Assembly: GCA_964412105.1 (NCBI GenBank)
Contig: CAYPNM010000060.1
Span: forward strand, 1-15,795
Direction of reading: 5' to 3'
DNA length: 15,795 nucleotides
From: JAKAGZ01 sp964412105
Lineage (GTDB): Bacteria; Bacteroidota; Ignavibacteria; Ignavibacteriales; Ignavibacteriaceae
The number at the start of each line of letters is the position of its first letter. Within the stretch, counting starts at the first letter, position 1. Below are positions 7,093 through 13,733 of this stretch, piece after piece. Position numbers and translations under genes: made by a program. The notes below the pieces were generated by a model. The model was not told the origin of the DNA. It did no database searches and saw only the letters and a list, made by a program, of their open reading frames with translations.

Positions 7093-8238
7093 TCAAAAAA
7101 ATGCTTGAAACTGTAAATAAAAAGTGTTTTGATAATACCAATATTCACTGTACTCACTTCCATAAGTAATTAAATTACCAAAAGTTAAGGTTGAATTTTC
7201 CGTCAATGAATAAGATCCCGAAATTAAAACAAATCCACTGCCATCGTTTATATCTAGATTGTTGGAAATTGTTCCTGTAAAAAGAGGGGTAAAAAGATAA
7301 TTGCTGCTTAAAAATAAGTAATTTCTGTTAAGATTGATTATTTCTCCTTTAGCCAATCCTGTTAAATCGTAGGAAAATTTGTTGGTAACACCCTGACCAT
7401 TATACTGATATTCAATCATTGCATAAAATTTTGAAGTAAATTGGTTATCTACGCCGAAAACGAGCTTTGCATATTTCTTGCCTAAATCATTTTTGTCCAT
7501 CGAGATAATTCCCTCGCCTCGAACCCCTGCTACAAATAAATTCCCTGCAAAATCAAATCCGGCAACATATCTTCTATCGAAATAGCCTCCAATCAATGCA
7601 AGATCATACGTTGCGTAATTGGTTCGGAATCTGAAAGCAGCATTATTTGTTTTAAATTTATCCTGGGGATTATAGACAATATTTAAATCCGTAAAATTGC
7701 CGAATGAATAGGTCGCCGATACTGCATCAGCGCCATCCTTTTCAATCTTGCTAAAATTTGCAGGATTTATTGGGTTAAAAAGATCGGTAGGATTCCAAAC
7801 TCTGCCCGTACCCCAGCTTATTCTTTGCCTTCCTACTATAATATTTCCCCAGTCAAAGCCCTGCCTGAAATAAAGCCTATCGATATAGTGAATTAAATAA
7901 TATTTGCTCCCGGAAGAAATATCCCACTTCATGTTAATAAGTTGCCTGTTTGAGGTAATCTGATTTAGATTACTACTATTTACATTATCTGCCAGCAGGG
8001 CATCTAGTTCATATTCAAGATTAATTCTCGCATCCGACCATAAAAAAAACTGGGGCCTTAACCTTAGCCTTGCAAGATTTAATAACTGATCTTCTTGAGG
8101 AATAAAAGACGGTTTTTTCTCCAGACTGTACGCATAAACCGGCATATCAACAAGGTAGCCGGAAAAACTTGTCTCAATCTGTGCATTAATGTTTGCTATA
8201 AACATTACAAATAATGCAAGTAATAATTTATTACTCAT
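7093..8238 (-). CDS. Outer-membrane beta-barrel protein (porin-like)
   Basis: This 381-residue protein has a clear signal peptide (LLLALFVMFIANINA|Q, cleavage near residue 19-20). It continues as alternating polar/hydrophobic strands rich in Tyr, Phe, Asn and Gly, and ends in an aromatic C-terminus (TFYLQFQAFF), as outer-membrane barrels do. The block GRQRISWGTGRVWNPTDLFNP followed by EKDGADAV resembles the DUF1302/alginate-export type of porin-like proteins, where a 'GRQ..sWG..r..nP.D.f.P' motif is common. It is the last gene of the six-gene operon, 5 nt after the SDR gene. It may provide the outer-membrane end of the ABC/LolA-like system. No Shine-Dalgarno is seen, so translation may depend on coupling. 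Barrel topology is fairly certain; substrate unknown. Confidence 0.8.
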   Translation of the reverse strand: MSNKLLLALFVMFIANINAQIETSFSGYLVDMPVYAYSLEKKPSFIPQEDQLLNLARLRLRPQFFLWSDARINLEYELDALLADNVNSSNLNQITSNRQLINMKWDISSGSKYYLIHYIDRLYFRQGFDWGNIIVGRQRISWGTGRVWNPTDLFNPINPANFSKIEKDGADAVSATYSFGNFTDLNIVYNPQDKFKTNNAAFRFRTNYATYDLALIGGYFDRRYVAGFDFAGNLFVAGVRGEGIISMDKNDLGKKYAKLVFGVDNQFTSKFYAMIEYQYNGQGVTNKFSYDLTGLAKGEIINLNRNYLFLSSNYLFTPLFTGTISNNLDINDGSGFVLISGSYSLTENSTLTFGNLITYGSEYSEYWYYQNTFYLQFQAFF

Positions 8239-8243
8239 TTTAT

Positions 8244-9086
8244 CTAAAGATTTTCAAAATATGCTTTTAAGGTATGATTACCATATTCAGGTGCAACCAT
8301 ATCCATTGCTATAACAGATAAAAAGAATTCTATAGGGCCATAGATTTTACTGCTCATAAAAGTTCTAACAAGACTTAAAATACTTTTTCTGATACAATCC
8401 GGCATATATGCTATTTTGATTTTTTTACCCAGAACCTTAAATGCAATTTCAGCTATTTGATTTTGGGTTAATGTATCAGGTCCGCCAATTTTTATTTCGT
8501 TTACTCCAGTTTCAACATTTTTCATAATAATTTTTGCCAGGTCTTCACCGTGGATTGGGTTTGCTTTATGCTCACCATCACCAAACAAATAAATTCTTCC
8601 CTTTTTAGCCATATTATAAAACTCGGCCATATCAGAAAAAAAACCATTGGGTCTAATTATGCAATAATCGATCGCTGAGCTTTTCAATTCATTGACAAAT
8701 CTTTCCTTTGCTTCACAAATTTTTAAATTCTTAAGCCTTTCACCATTTAATACAGAAACATAAACAAATTTTTTAACGCCGCGTTTTAAAGCCTCATTCA
8801 ATAAATTTTTATTTGACTGATAATCGACATCCAGATATGTTAGCCCTTCTTTTTGTTTTGTAATTCCAACAGTTGAAATAACTACGTCTATTCCTTCACA
8901 AATATCTCTTAATGTATCTGGTTTTGTTACTTCCGCTAGGACGATTTCAGACTTCAACTTAGGAAAGCTTTTTAGTTTACTTTTATTCCGTACAACAATG
9001 CGGTTTTGATATTCACTTTTTTCTATTTCTTTTAATATATATCCACCTAGATAACCAGTCGCGCCTGCCAGTAATATTTTAGTCAT
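8244..9086 (-). CDS. Atypical SDR-family NAD(P)-binding protein
   Basis: This 280-residue protein starts with a Rossmann fold: KILLAGATGYLGG (residues 3-15) carries the GxxGxxG dinucleotide loop. VVISTVGI (about 69-76) and KKFVYVSVLNG (104-114) are the typical later strands. The usual YxxxK catalytic pair is not in place: the region reads CEAKERFVNELK. This puts it with atypical/NmrA-NDUFA9-like SDRs that often bind NAD(P) without classical dehydrogenase chemistry. IIRPNGFF and PIHGEDLAKII are typical of that subgroup. Its ATG overlaps the stop of the ABC ATPase gene by 4 nt (ATGA), so it is translationally coupled to the transporter. Its role there is unknown; modifying a lipid cargo or sensing redox state are both guesses. 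Confidence 0.87.
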   Translation of the reverse strand: MTKILLAGATGYLGGYILKEIEKSEYQNRIVVRNKSKLKSFPKLKSEIVLAEVTKPDTLRDICEGIDVVISTVGITKQKEGLTYLDVDYQSNKNLLNEALKRGVKKFVYVSVLNGERLKNLKICEAKERFVNELKSSAIDYCIIRPNGFFSDMAEFYNMAKKGRIYLFGDGEHKANPIHGEDLAKIIMKNVETGVNEIKIGGPDTLTQNQIAEIAFKVLGKKIKIAYMPDCIRKSILSLVRTFMSSKIYGPIEFFLSVIAMDMVAPEYGNHTLKAYFENL

Positions 9087-9763
9087 TCAATCATACCGTC
9101 TTTCAGAATTAATAATCTTCTTGCTCTATCCATCACCTGCTTATCATGAGAAGAAAAAATAAAAGTTATGTTCTTATTCTTGTTCATTTGTTCCATAAGA
9201 TCCAAAAGATGGCCCGCAGTAATAGAATCAAGATTTGCTGTCGGTTCATCAGCAAGTACAACAGAAGGATTATTAACTATCGCTCTTGCCACAGCAACTC
9301 TCTGTTGTTGTCCCCCGCTCATTTCGTTAGGCCTTTTTTGGGCTAGCTCTTTTATTCCAAGTTCATCCATAAGTACCAATGCTTTGTTTTCCCTTTCTTT
9401 TTCGGGAATCCCAAGCAGCATCATACTGAATTCAATATTCTCGAGTGCGGACAAAACCGGTATTAAATTATATGCCTGAAAAATAAAGCCAAGTTTGTGA
9501 AGTCTTATCCATGAAAGCTGATTTTTATCCTTTTTTGTGAGATCTTCATCCTCAAAAAAGACTTTACCTTCCGTTGGTTTATCAAGTGCACCAAGTAAAT
9601 TTAAAAGAGTTGTTTTACCAGATCCCGATGGCCCTGCTATCACAAGAAATTCTCCTTTGTCTATTGTAAGATCAATTCCTTTAATAGCATGAACAGGCAC
9701 ACCATTATCCTGGTAGGTTTTTTCAAGTTTCTCAGTTCTTAATATTTCCATTTGGGATTCCAT
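9083..9763 (-). CDS. ABC transporter ATPase, LolD/MacB type
   Basis: This 226-residue nucleotide-binding subunit is complete: Walker A GPSGSGKTT (44-52), Q-loop Gln96, signature MSGGQ (148-152), Walker B VVLADEP with Asp172 and Glu173, D-loop NLDS (177-180) and H-loop His206. The size and the GPSGSGKTTLLNLLGALDKPT...NQLSWIRLHKLGFIFQAYNLIP layout are those of the LolD/MacB/FtsE group. That group works with FtsX-fold permeases to move lipoproteins or lipids from the outer leaflet of the inner membrane, rather than translocating solutes. It follows the second permease gene by 8 nt and overlaps the SDR gene by 4 nt. A second in-frame ATG four codons downstream is an alternative start. Confidence 0.95.
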   Translation of the reverse strand: MESQMEILRTEKLEKTYQDNGVPVHAIKGIDLTIDKGEFLVIAGPSGSGKTTLLNLLGALDKPTEGKVFFEDEDLTKKDKNQLSWIRLHKLGFIFQAYNLIPVLSALENIEFSMMLLGIPEKERENKALVLMDELGIKELAQKRPNEMSGGQQQRVAVARAIVNNPSVVLADEPTANLDSITAGHLLDLMEQMNKNKNITFIFSSHDKQVMDRARRLLILKDGMIE

Positions 9764-9771
9764 CTAAATTC

Positions 9772-10986
9772 TTATACAAAGTAAATCGCATAAATAGGCT
9801 CAAGTTTAATTGCTTTATATGCCGGATAGAGTGCCCCAAGTATTGCTATGAATGGCATAAATAAAGATGACAGAATAATATTGCCTGCAGAAATTATTGG
9901 GTAAATTATTGTCCCTATTCCAAATGCCTCAAGCCCGGTTGAGAAAATGCTCAGATCAATTCCGGTATGAGTAAGAGGAATTTCAAGCAGCAGTCCAATC
10001 ACTAGGCCGGCAATGGTGCCGATAATTCCAATAATAAATGCTTCGATAACAATCATTAAATAAATTTTGGAGTTTTTCATACCTATTGACATAAGAATTC
10101 CGAACTCCCTGACTCTTTCAAACACTGACATAAGCATTGAATTGATTATTCCAAAAATCAAAGCCAGGCCAATGATTAAATTAAGTATCCACATAGTTTC
10201 TTTATAAATTTCTATCTGATAAATCAGCATTGGAAGCAAGTCCCTGTAGCTTAAAACTTCATAATCTTTTCCAAGTTTATTTTCGAGACTCTTCTGAATT
10301 TTATCCACATCTTCATAGTTATTTGTAATTATTGCATACTCATAATATTTATTACCTATGTTTAGCATATTTTGCGCTGCGGCTGCAACAATGTAAATTG
10401 ATGTTTTGTCAAATTCGGAGCTTGCAGTTCTAAAAATCCCAACTATTCTGAAAACATCAGATCCTATATCTCCTTTTAGTGTATTTGCCATTGCCACGAC
10501 CTTATCGCCAACTCCGACTTCAAGTTTCTCTGCAAGTTTTTTCCCGATAATGATATCACGTTTATTATTAGTTAGATAAGTCCCTTCAATTATCGAGTTC
10601 TTTATAATAGAAACTTTTGCTTCCTCTGCTGGATCAATTCCATAAATCATTACTCCGGAAGAATTATTCGCACTGCTAAGAATTCCCGTAACAAATACTC
10701 TTTTGCTGTATGCCTTAATTGAAGGATCCCTTTTAAGAACTTCATCTACTTTATTATAATCCGGGATATAGTTTTTTACTAATTTGTTTCCGTTAAATCC
10801 TTTTTTGTGTATCTGTATATGTGAGATATTCAAATTTATTTGATTAAAAAGCATCTGGCCTATCATTCCGTTTGACAGCCCGTCACTAATAATAATTGCA
10901 ACAAGGCCAACTACAACTGATGTTAAAACAATCAACGATCTTCGCCTGTTTCGCCAAATGTTTCTCCATGCTAATTTTATTAACAT
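9772..10986 (-). CDS. FtsX/MacB-type permease, second copy
   Basis: This 404-residue inner-membrane protein has the MacB/LolC/LolE architecture. It begins with LIKLAWRNIWRNRRRSLIVL leading into TM1 (about 18-40), then a large periplasmic MacB_PCD-like domain to about residue 260. Three C-terminal helices follow (about 265-290, 310-335 and 355-385). The conserved junction IINSMLMSVFERVREFGILMSIGMK and the terminal LYPAYKAIKLEP are characteristic. It is paralogous to the permease encoded just upstream (11014-12243), so the two probably form a heterodimer with the adjacent ATPase. Relative to LolC/E the family role is mechanotransmission for lipoprotein or lipid extraction; the substrate here is unknown. 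A 27-nt gap separates the two permease genes, with a weak AGGT site before this start. Confidence 0.92.
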   Translation of the reverse strand: MLIKLAWRNIWRNRRRSLIVLTSVVVGLVAIIISDGLSNGMIGQMLFNQINLNISHIQIHKKGFNGNKLVKNYIPDYNKVDEVLKRDPSIKAYSKRVFVTGILSSANNSSGVMIYGIDPAEEAKVSIIKNSIIEGTYLTNNKRDIIIGKKLAEKLEVGVGDKVVAMANTLKGDIGSDVFRIVGIFRTASSEFDKTSIYIVAAAAQNMLNIGNKYYEYAIITNNYEDVDKIQKSLENKLGKDYEVLSYRDLLPMLIYQIEIYKETMWILNLIIGLALIFGIINSMLMSVFERVREFGILMSIGMKNSKIYLMIVIEAFIIGIIGTIAGLVIGLLLEIPLTHTGIDLSIFSTGLEAFGIGTIIYPIISAGNIILSSLFMPFIAILGALYPAYKAIKLEPIYAIYFV

Positions 10987-11013
10987 TATCTGTACCTGAC
11001 TTTGGATTTCATT

Positions 11014-12243
11014 TTACGTTTGCCTTATTCCTTTTAAAGGTTCAAGTTTATATACTCTGTAAGCAGGATATAAACAGGAAAGGATCGAAATTCCTATTAT
11101 CGAAAAAGACACATAAATAAATATAGAAATTTGAAGGGACGATCTTAATTCCGGCAGAAAGTGGTAGAGCTCATAAAGTTTCTTCAGTTCACCCCCAAAA
11201 ACTATAGGATGCAATATGAGATAATAATTGACAAAATAGCCCAATAAATTCCCGAAAAGCAAACCTATCAAAGCTATGAACAATGTTTCAATATAAACGA
11301 GATAAGTCAGCTTTTTCTGAGGCATTCCTATCGATAGAATTACTCCAAATTCCCTGAATCTTTCAGTAACCGACATTAAAACAGTATTCAGAATACCGAA
11401 TGCAACGATTACAATTAATATTCCCAGAAACAATATCCCGCTGATATTGTCAAGTTGAATTGCCTGCTGCAGCTCTGGATTAACTTGATTCCATGGAAGT
11501 ACAGTTAAATTTTTATTTGGAAGTTTAGTATTTAGGCTATTTTTTATTTCATTGAGATTATTAAGGTCATTTGCCTTTATCGCGATTACGTTTACCTTAT
11601 TACCTAGGGCAAGCAATGATTGAGCAGATTTCAAACCCATAAATACAACTGTCGCTTCCATTTCCTGTACACCTAGTCTTACAGTTCCAACAATTTTGAA
11701 TTTCTGGTTCCCAAGCGAACCGTCAAACCCCTGAGCTAGTAGGACAACCTCATCACCGATTTTTGCATTCAGGTTCTTTAACAATTGGGAACCAACAACT
11801 ATTTCATCAGACGAATCTGAAGTAAAGAACTTCCCTGTGTCAATATTTTCAACAAATGTTGTTACTTCTTTTTCTTTATCCGGTTGAATTCCAAAAATAG
11901 CAACGCCACGGGAGTTATCTTTAAAGCTGATTAATCCATCTGCATAAACTCTTGACGAATAGCTTTGTATTCCTTTCGTACTTTCAATTGCTGATTTAAT
12001 ATTTTTATCTTCTCTAAAACATAATGATAGTTTCGGTGTTTCATTATATCCTTTTGTCTGTACCTGCAAATAACCTGAAAAAAGTTCAACGGCAGTTTTT
12101 ATGTTTAAAGCATAAGTACCTAGCTGAATTCCTCTCATGCCAATTGCCATGAGCACTGCAAATGTTACAGCAGCAAGTGTAAGAATTGATCTCCTCTTAT
12201 TTCTCCAGATATTTCGCCAGGCGAGTTTTAGTAGAAGTCTCAC
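11014..12243 (-). CDS. FtsX/MacB-type permease, first copy
   Basis: This 409-residue inner-membrane protein has the four-helix FtsX fold: an N-terminal LLLKLAWRNIWRNKRRSILTL and TM1 (about 18-40), a periplasmic domain to about residue 270, and three TM segments after it. It shares three motif blocks with the next permease: the AWRNIWRN N-terminus, ILNTVLMSVTERFREFGVILSIGM, and the terminal LYPAYRVYKLEPLKGI. The periplasmic parts are much less alike, as expected if each subunit contacts different partners (compare LolC and LolE). It begins 2 nt after the stop of the LolA-like gene, which implies tight cotranslation and a direct functional link. Transporter type is confident; cargo is inferred only. 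Confidence 0.92.
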   Translation of the reverse strand: MRLLLKLAWRNIWRNKRRSILTLAAVTFAVLMAIGMRGIQLGTYALNIKTAVELFSGYLQVQTKGYNETPKLSLCFREDKNIKSAIESTKGIQSYSSRVYADGLISFKDNSRGVAIFGIQPDKEKEVTTFVENIDTGKFFTSDSSDEIVVGSQLLKNLNAKIGDEVVLLAQGFDGSLGNQKFKIVGTVRLGVQEMEATVVFMGLKSAQSLLALGNKVNVIAIKANDLNNLNEIKNSLNTKLPNKNLTVLPWNQVNPELQQAIQLDNISGILFLGILIVIVAFGILNTVLMSVTERFREFGVILSIGMPQKKLTYLVYIETLFIALIGLLFGNLLGYFVNYYLILHPIVFGGELKKLYELYHFLPELRSSLQISIFIYVSFSIIGISILSCLYPAYRVYKLEPLKGIRQT

Positions 12244-12245
12244 TC

Positions 12246-12989
12246 TTAGTTTCCTCGCTCAAGTTCTTGAAAAGAAAATAATCTGTCAGGAATATTTATG
12301 TCGTATTCAATATCATGAATTATTATAGTAGTACTATGGCCTACTTTTTTATTGTTGTGCATTACCCATTTTGAAGGAACTTCTCTCCCGTGAAAATTTT
12401 TAATATCTGAATAGACAAGGTAGCGAACCATAACTCCTTTTTCATCAAAATATTGTACTACAGAAGGCAGATAATTTTTCTTTATTACCCAATAGTAAAT
12501 TTTTCCCCAAACGACTGGCGCATCGGGTTTTGGAATCAATTGAACTTTCCAGGTGTCCTGACCGCTTATTTTTTCTTCCGCTATTATTTTTTGATTATAA
12601 TCTTTACTAAGATTTGATTCCCTGACAAGATCATCATTGGTGAAATCTGAACCGTTCCAGGATTGCAACATCATGGAAGGTGGTATTTTAATAGTTGTTT
12701 CAGTATTCTTCAAATATTCCCACATTTCATTGCCGATTTTTAGTGTTTTATTTCCTCTCTCTTTTATTGGCGCTTTTGTAACTATCAGAGCTTTTTTATT
12801 GCCTATCCACCAACTTTCCATTTCAAGATCACGGGTGTAATCGGGTGTTTTGATTATCATTTCTATTTCAGCATGTGATGTTTTGCCTTTAACTGCATCC
12901 TCTGCTTTTTTAACAATTTCTTCGGCACTTTGCGCAAATAATTGCCCGCCCCCAATCAGGACAACAACTATTAAAATCAGGTTTTTCAT
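12246..12989 (-). CDS. LolA-like outer-membrane lipoprotein-sorting protein
   Basis: This 247-residue protein has a signal peptide (MKNLILIVVVLIGGGQLFAQ, cleavage near residue 20) and the features of the COG2834-type lipoprotein-sorting proteins. These include SAEEIVKKAEDAV after the cleavage site, the block SWNGSDFTNDDLV (110-122, a hallmark of the family) and KIYYWVIKKNYLPSVVQYFDEKG (163-185). The fold is an open half-barrel like LolA/LolB, suited to carrying acyl chains across the periplasm. It lacks a lipobox, so it should be soluble or periplasmic. It is the first gene of the operon, directly behind the TetR operator, with GAGGG (12997-12993) as ribosome-binding site. It probably receives cargo from the two permeases encoded next. 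The true cargo, lipoprotein or another lipid, is unproven. Confidence 0.88.
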   Translation of the reverse strand: MKNLILIVVVLIGGGQLFAQSAEEIVKKAEDAVKGKTSHAEIEMIIKTPDYTRDLEMESWWIGNKKALIVTKAPIKERGNKTLKIGNEMWEYLKNTETTIKIPPSMMLQSWNGSDFTNDDLVRESNLSKDYNQKIIAEEKISGQDTWKVQLIPKPDAPVVWGKIYYWVIKKNYLPSVVQYFDEKGVMVRYLVYSDIKNFHGREVPSKWVMHNNKKVGHSTTIIIHDIEYDINIPDRLFSFQELERGN

Positions 12990-13006
12990 TATCCCTCATT
13001 TATGTA

Positions 13007-13026
13007 TTGACTAAACGTTCAGTCAA
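13007..13026. promoter_or_regulatory. TetR-type operator palindrome
   Basis: TTGACTAAACGTTCAGTCAA is a 20-bp inverted repeat about a CG centre, perfect except for one base pair (A13013 against C13020). It lies between the divergent tetR and lolA-like genes, 18-37 nt before the LolA-like start. It overlaps the last bases of that gene's predicted -7 element. Size, symmetry and place are what a TetR-family dimer site should have. Bound repressor would block the operon promoter. Confidence 0.8.
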
Positions 13027-13054
13027 AAATACCCAGATATATTATTTTTGTCAA
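13024..13054 (-). promoter_or_regulatory. Predicted promoter of the six-gene operon
   Basis: On the minus strand TTG (13054-13052, within TTGACA) is followed after exactly 20 nt by TATTTTTG (13031-13024). That is a full match to the Bacteroidota consensus TTG-N19/20-TAnnTTTG. The start of transcription would fall near 13017, inside the operator palindrome, so repression is built in. A sigma70-like reading (TTGACA, 17 nt, TATTTT) coincides with it. Confidence 0.65.
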
Positions 13055-13078
13055 GTTATTATAAAATAAAATCACTTC

Positions 13079-13109
13079 TTGAATTATATAAATATTAAAG
13101 ATAATTTTA
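13079..13109 (+). promoter_or_regulatory. Predicted promoter of tetR
   Basis: TTG (13079-13081), 20 nt, then TAATTTTA (13102-13109) matches TTG-N20-TAnnTTTG at all fixed positions but the last. Spacing equals that of the divergent operon promoter. Transcription would begin near 13116, about 20 nt before the tetR ATG and within the operator half-site. Confidence 0.45.
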
Positions 13110-13118
13110 TGACTGAAC
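13110..13118 (+). promoter_or_regulatory. Second TetR half-site, probable autoregulation
   Basis: TGACTGAAC is identical to nine bases of one arm of the main operator, read on the other strand. A TTCA lies at 13123-13126, but the spacing is wider than in the main site. It sits directly after the predicted tetR -7 element. A weak or half-occupied autoregulatory site is the simplest reading. Confidence 0.5.
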
Positions 13119-13136
13119 AATTATTCAATAGAAAAT

Positions 13137-13733
13137 ATGCCCCGTACAAAAGCCCAAAACGAAGAGATTAGGAACAGAACACGAAAACTTATAATCGACA
13201 GCTCACTCAAGCTCTTTGCTAATAAAGGATTTCACGGTACATCAATAAGCGATATAGCTAAGGCTGCCGGGATTTCAAAAGGTCTCGCATACAATTATTT
13301 TGAAAGCAAGCAAAAGATAGTGGAAGCAATTTTCGAGGAGGCAATAAGCACTGGAAGCGAGCTTGAAAAAGTATTAAATAGCATAAAAAATCCATACAAA
13401 AAGCTTGAATTCTTAATTCATACGATGTTTGATTACGTTAAATATCAGGAGGAATACTGGCGGCTTTATTTTGCAATCACACTTCAACCGGAATTATTTA
13501 CAACATCCCAATCTATTAATTTTGAATTTGCCCAGATATTTATAAAAATGACTGAAAAGATTTTCAGAAAGCTTGGAGTGAAAGATCCCGCAATGGAGTC
13601 AAGAATTTTTATGGCTGGATTTGATGGCCTGGGTTTACAATACTTTTTCTATAGAGATAAATTTCCCTTTGAACGAATTAAAAAATACTATCTTGAAAAA
13701 TATAGCGAAGACGGTATAAAAAAATTGAAATGA
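13137..13733 (+). CDS. TetR/AcrR-family transcriptional regulator
   Basis: This 198-residue repressor-type protein has an N-terminal TetR helix-turn-helix domain: ARKLI-like IIDSSLKLFANKGFHGTSISDIAKAAGISKGLAYNYFESKQKIVEAIF (about 19-66), with the recognition helix around GISKGLAYNYFESK. The rest is an all-helical ligand-binding/dimerisation domain with no residues that identify the ligand. It is divergent from the six-gene envelope-transport operon. The shared 147-nt region contains a 20-bp palindrome over the operon promoter and a half-site by its own promoter. It therefore almost certainly represses the operon and probably itself, and is released by a ligand related to the exported substrate. 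Its stop codon abuts that of the convergent subtilase gene. No Shine-Dalgarno is visible. Confidence 0.93.
   Translation: MPRTKAQNEEIRNRTRKLIIDSSLKLFANKGFHGTSISDIAKAAGISKGLAYNYFESKQKIVEAIFEEAISTGSELEKVLNSIKNPYKKLEFLIHTMFDYVKYQEEYWRLYFAITLQPELFTTSQSINFEFAQIFIKMTEKIFRKLGVKDPAMESRIFMAGFDGLGLQYFFYRDKFPFERIKKYYLEKYSEDGIKKLK

Noticed and set aside
9146..9479. Plus-strand open frames over the ABC ATPase gene
   Set aside because: They lie antisense to a fully conserved ATPase, with low-complexity composition and no family motif. They are shadows of the real gene, as are the similar frames opposite glnA, eno, the NUDIX gene and the subtilase.
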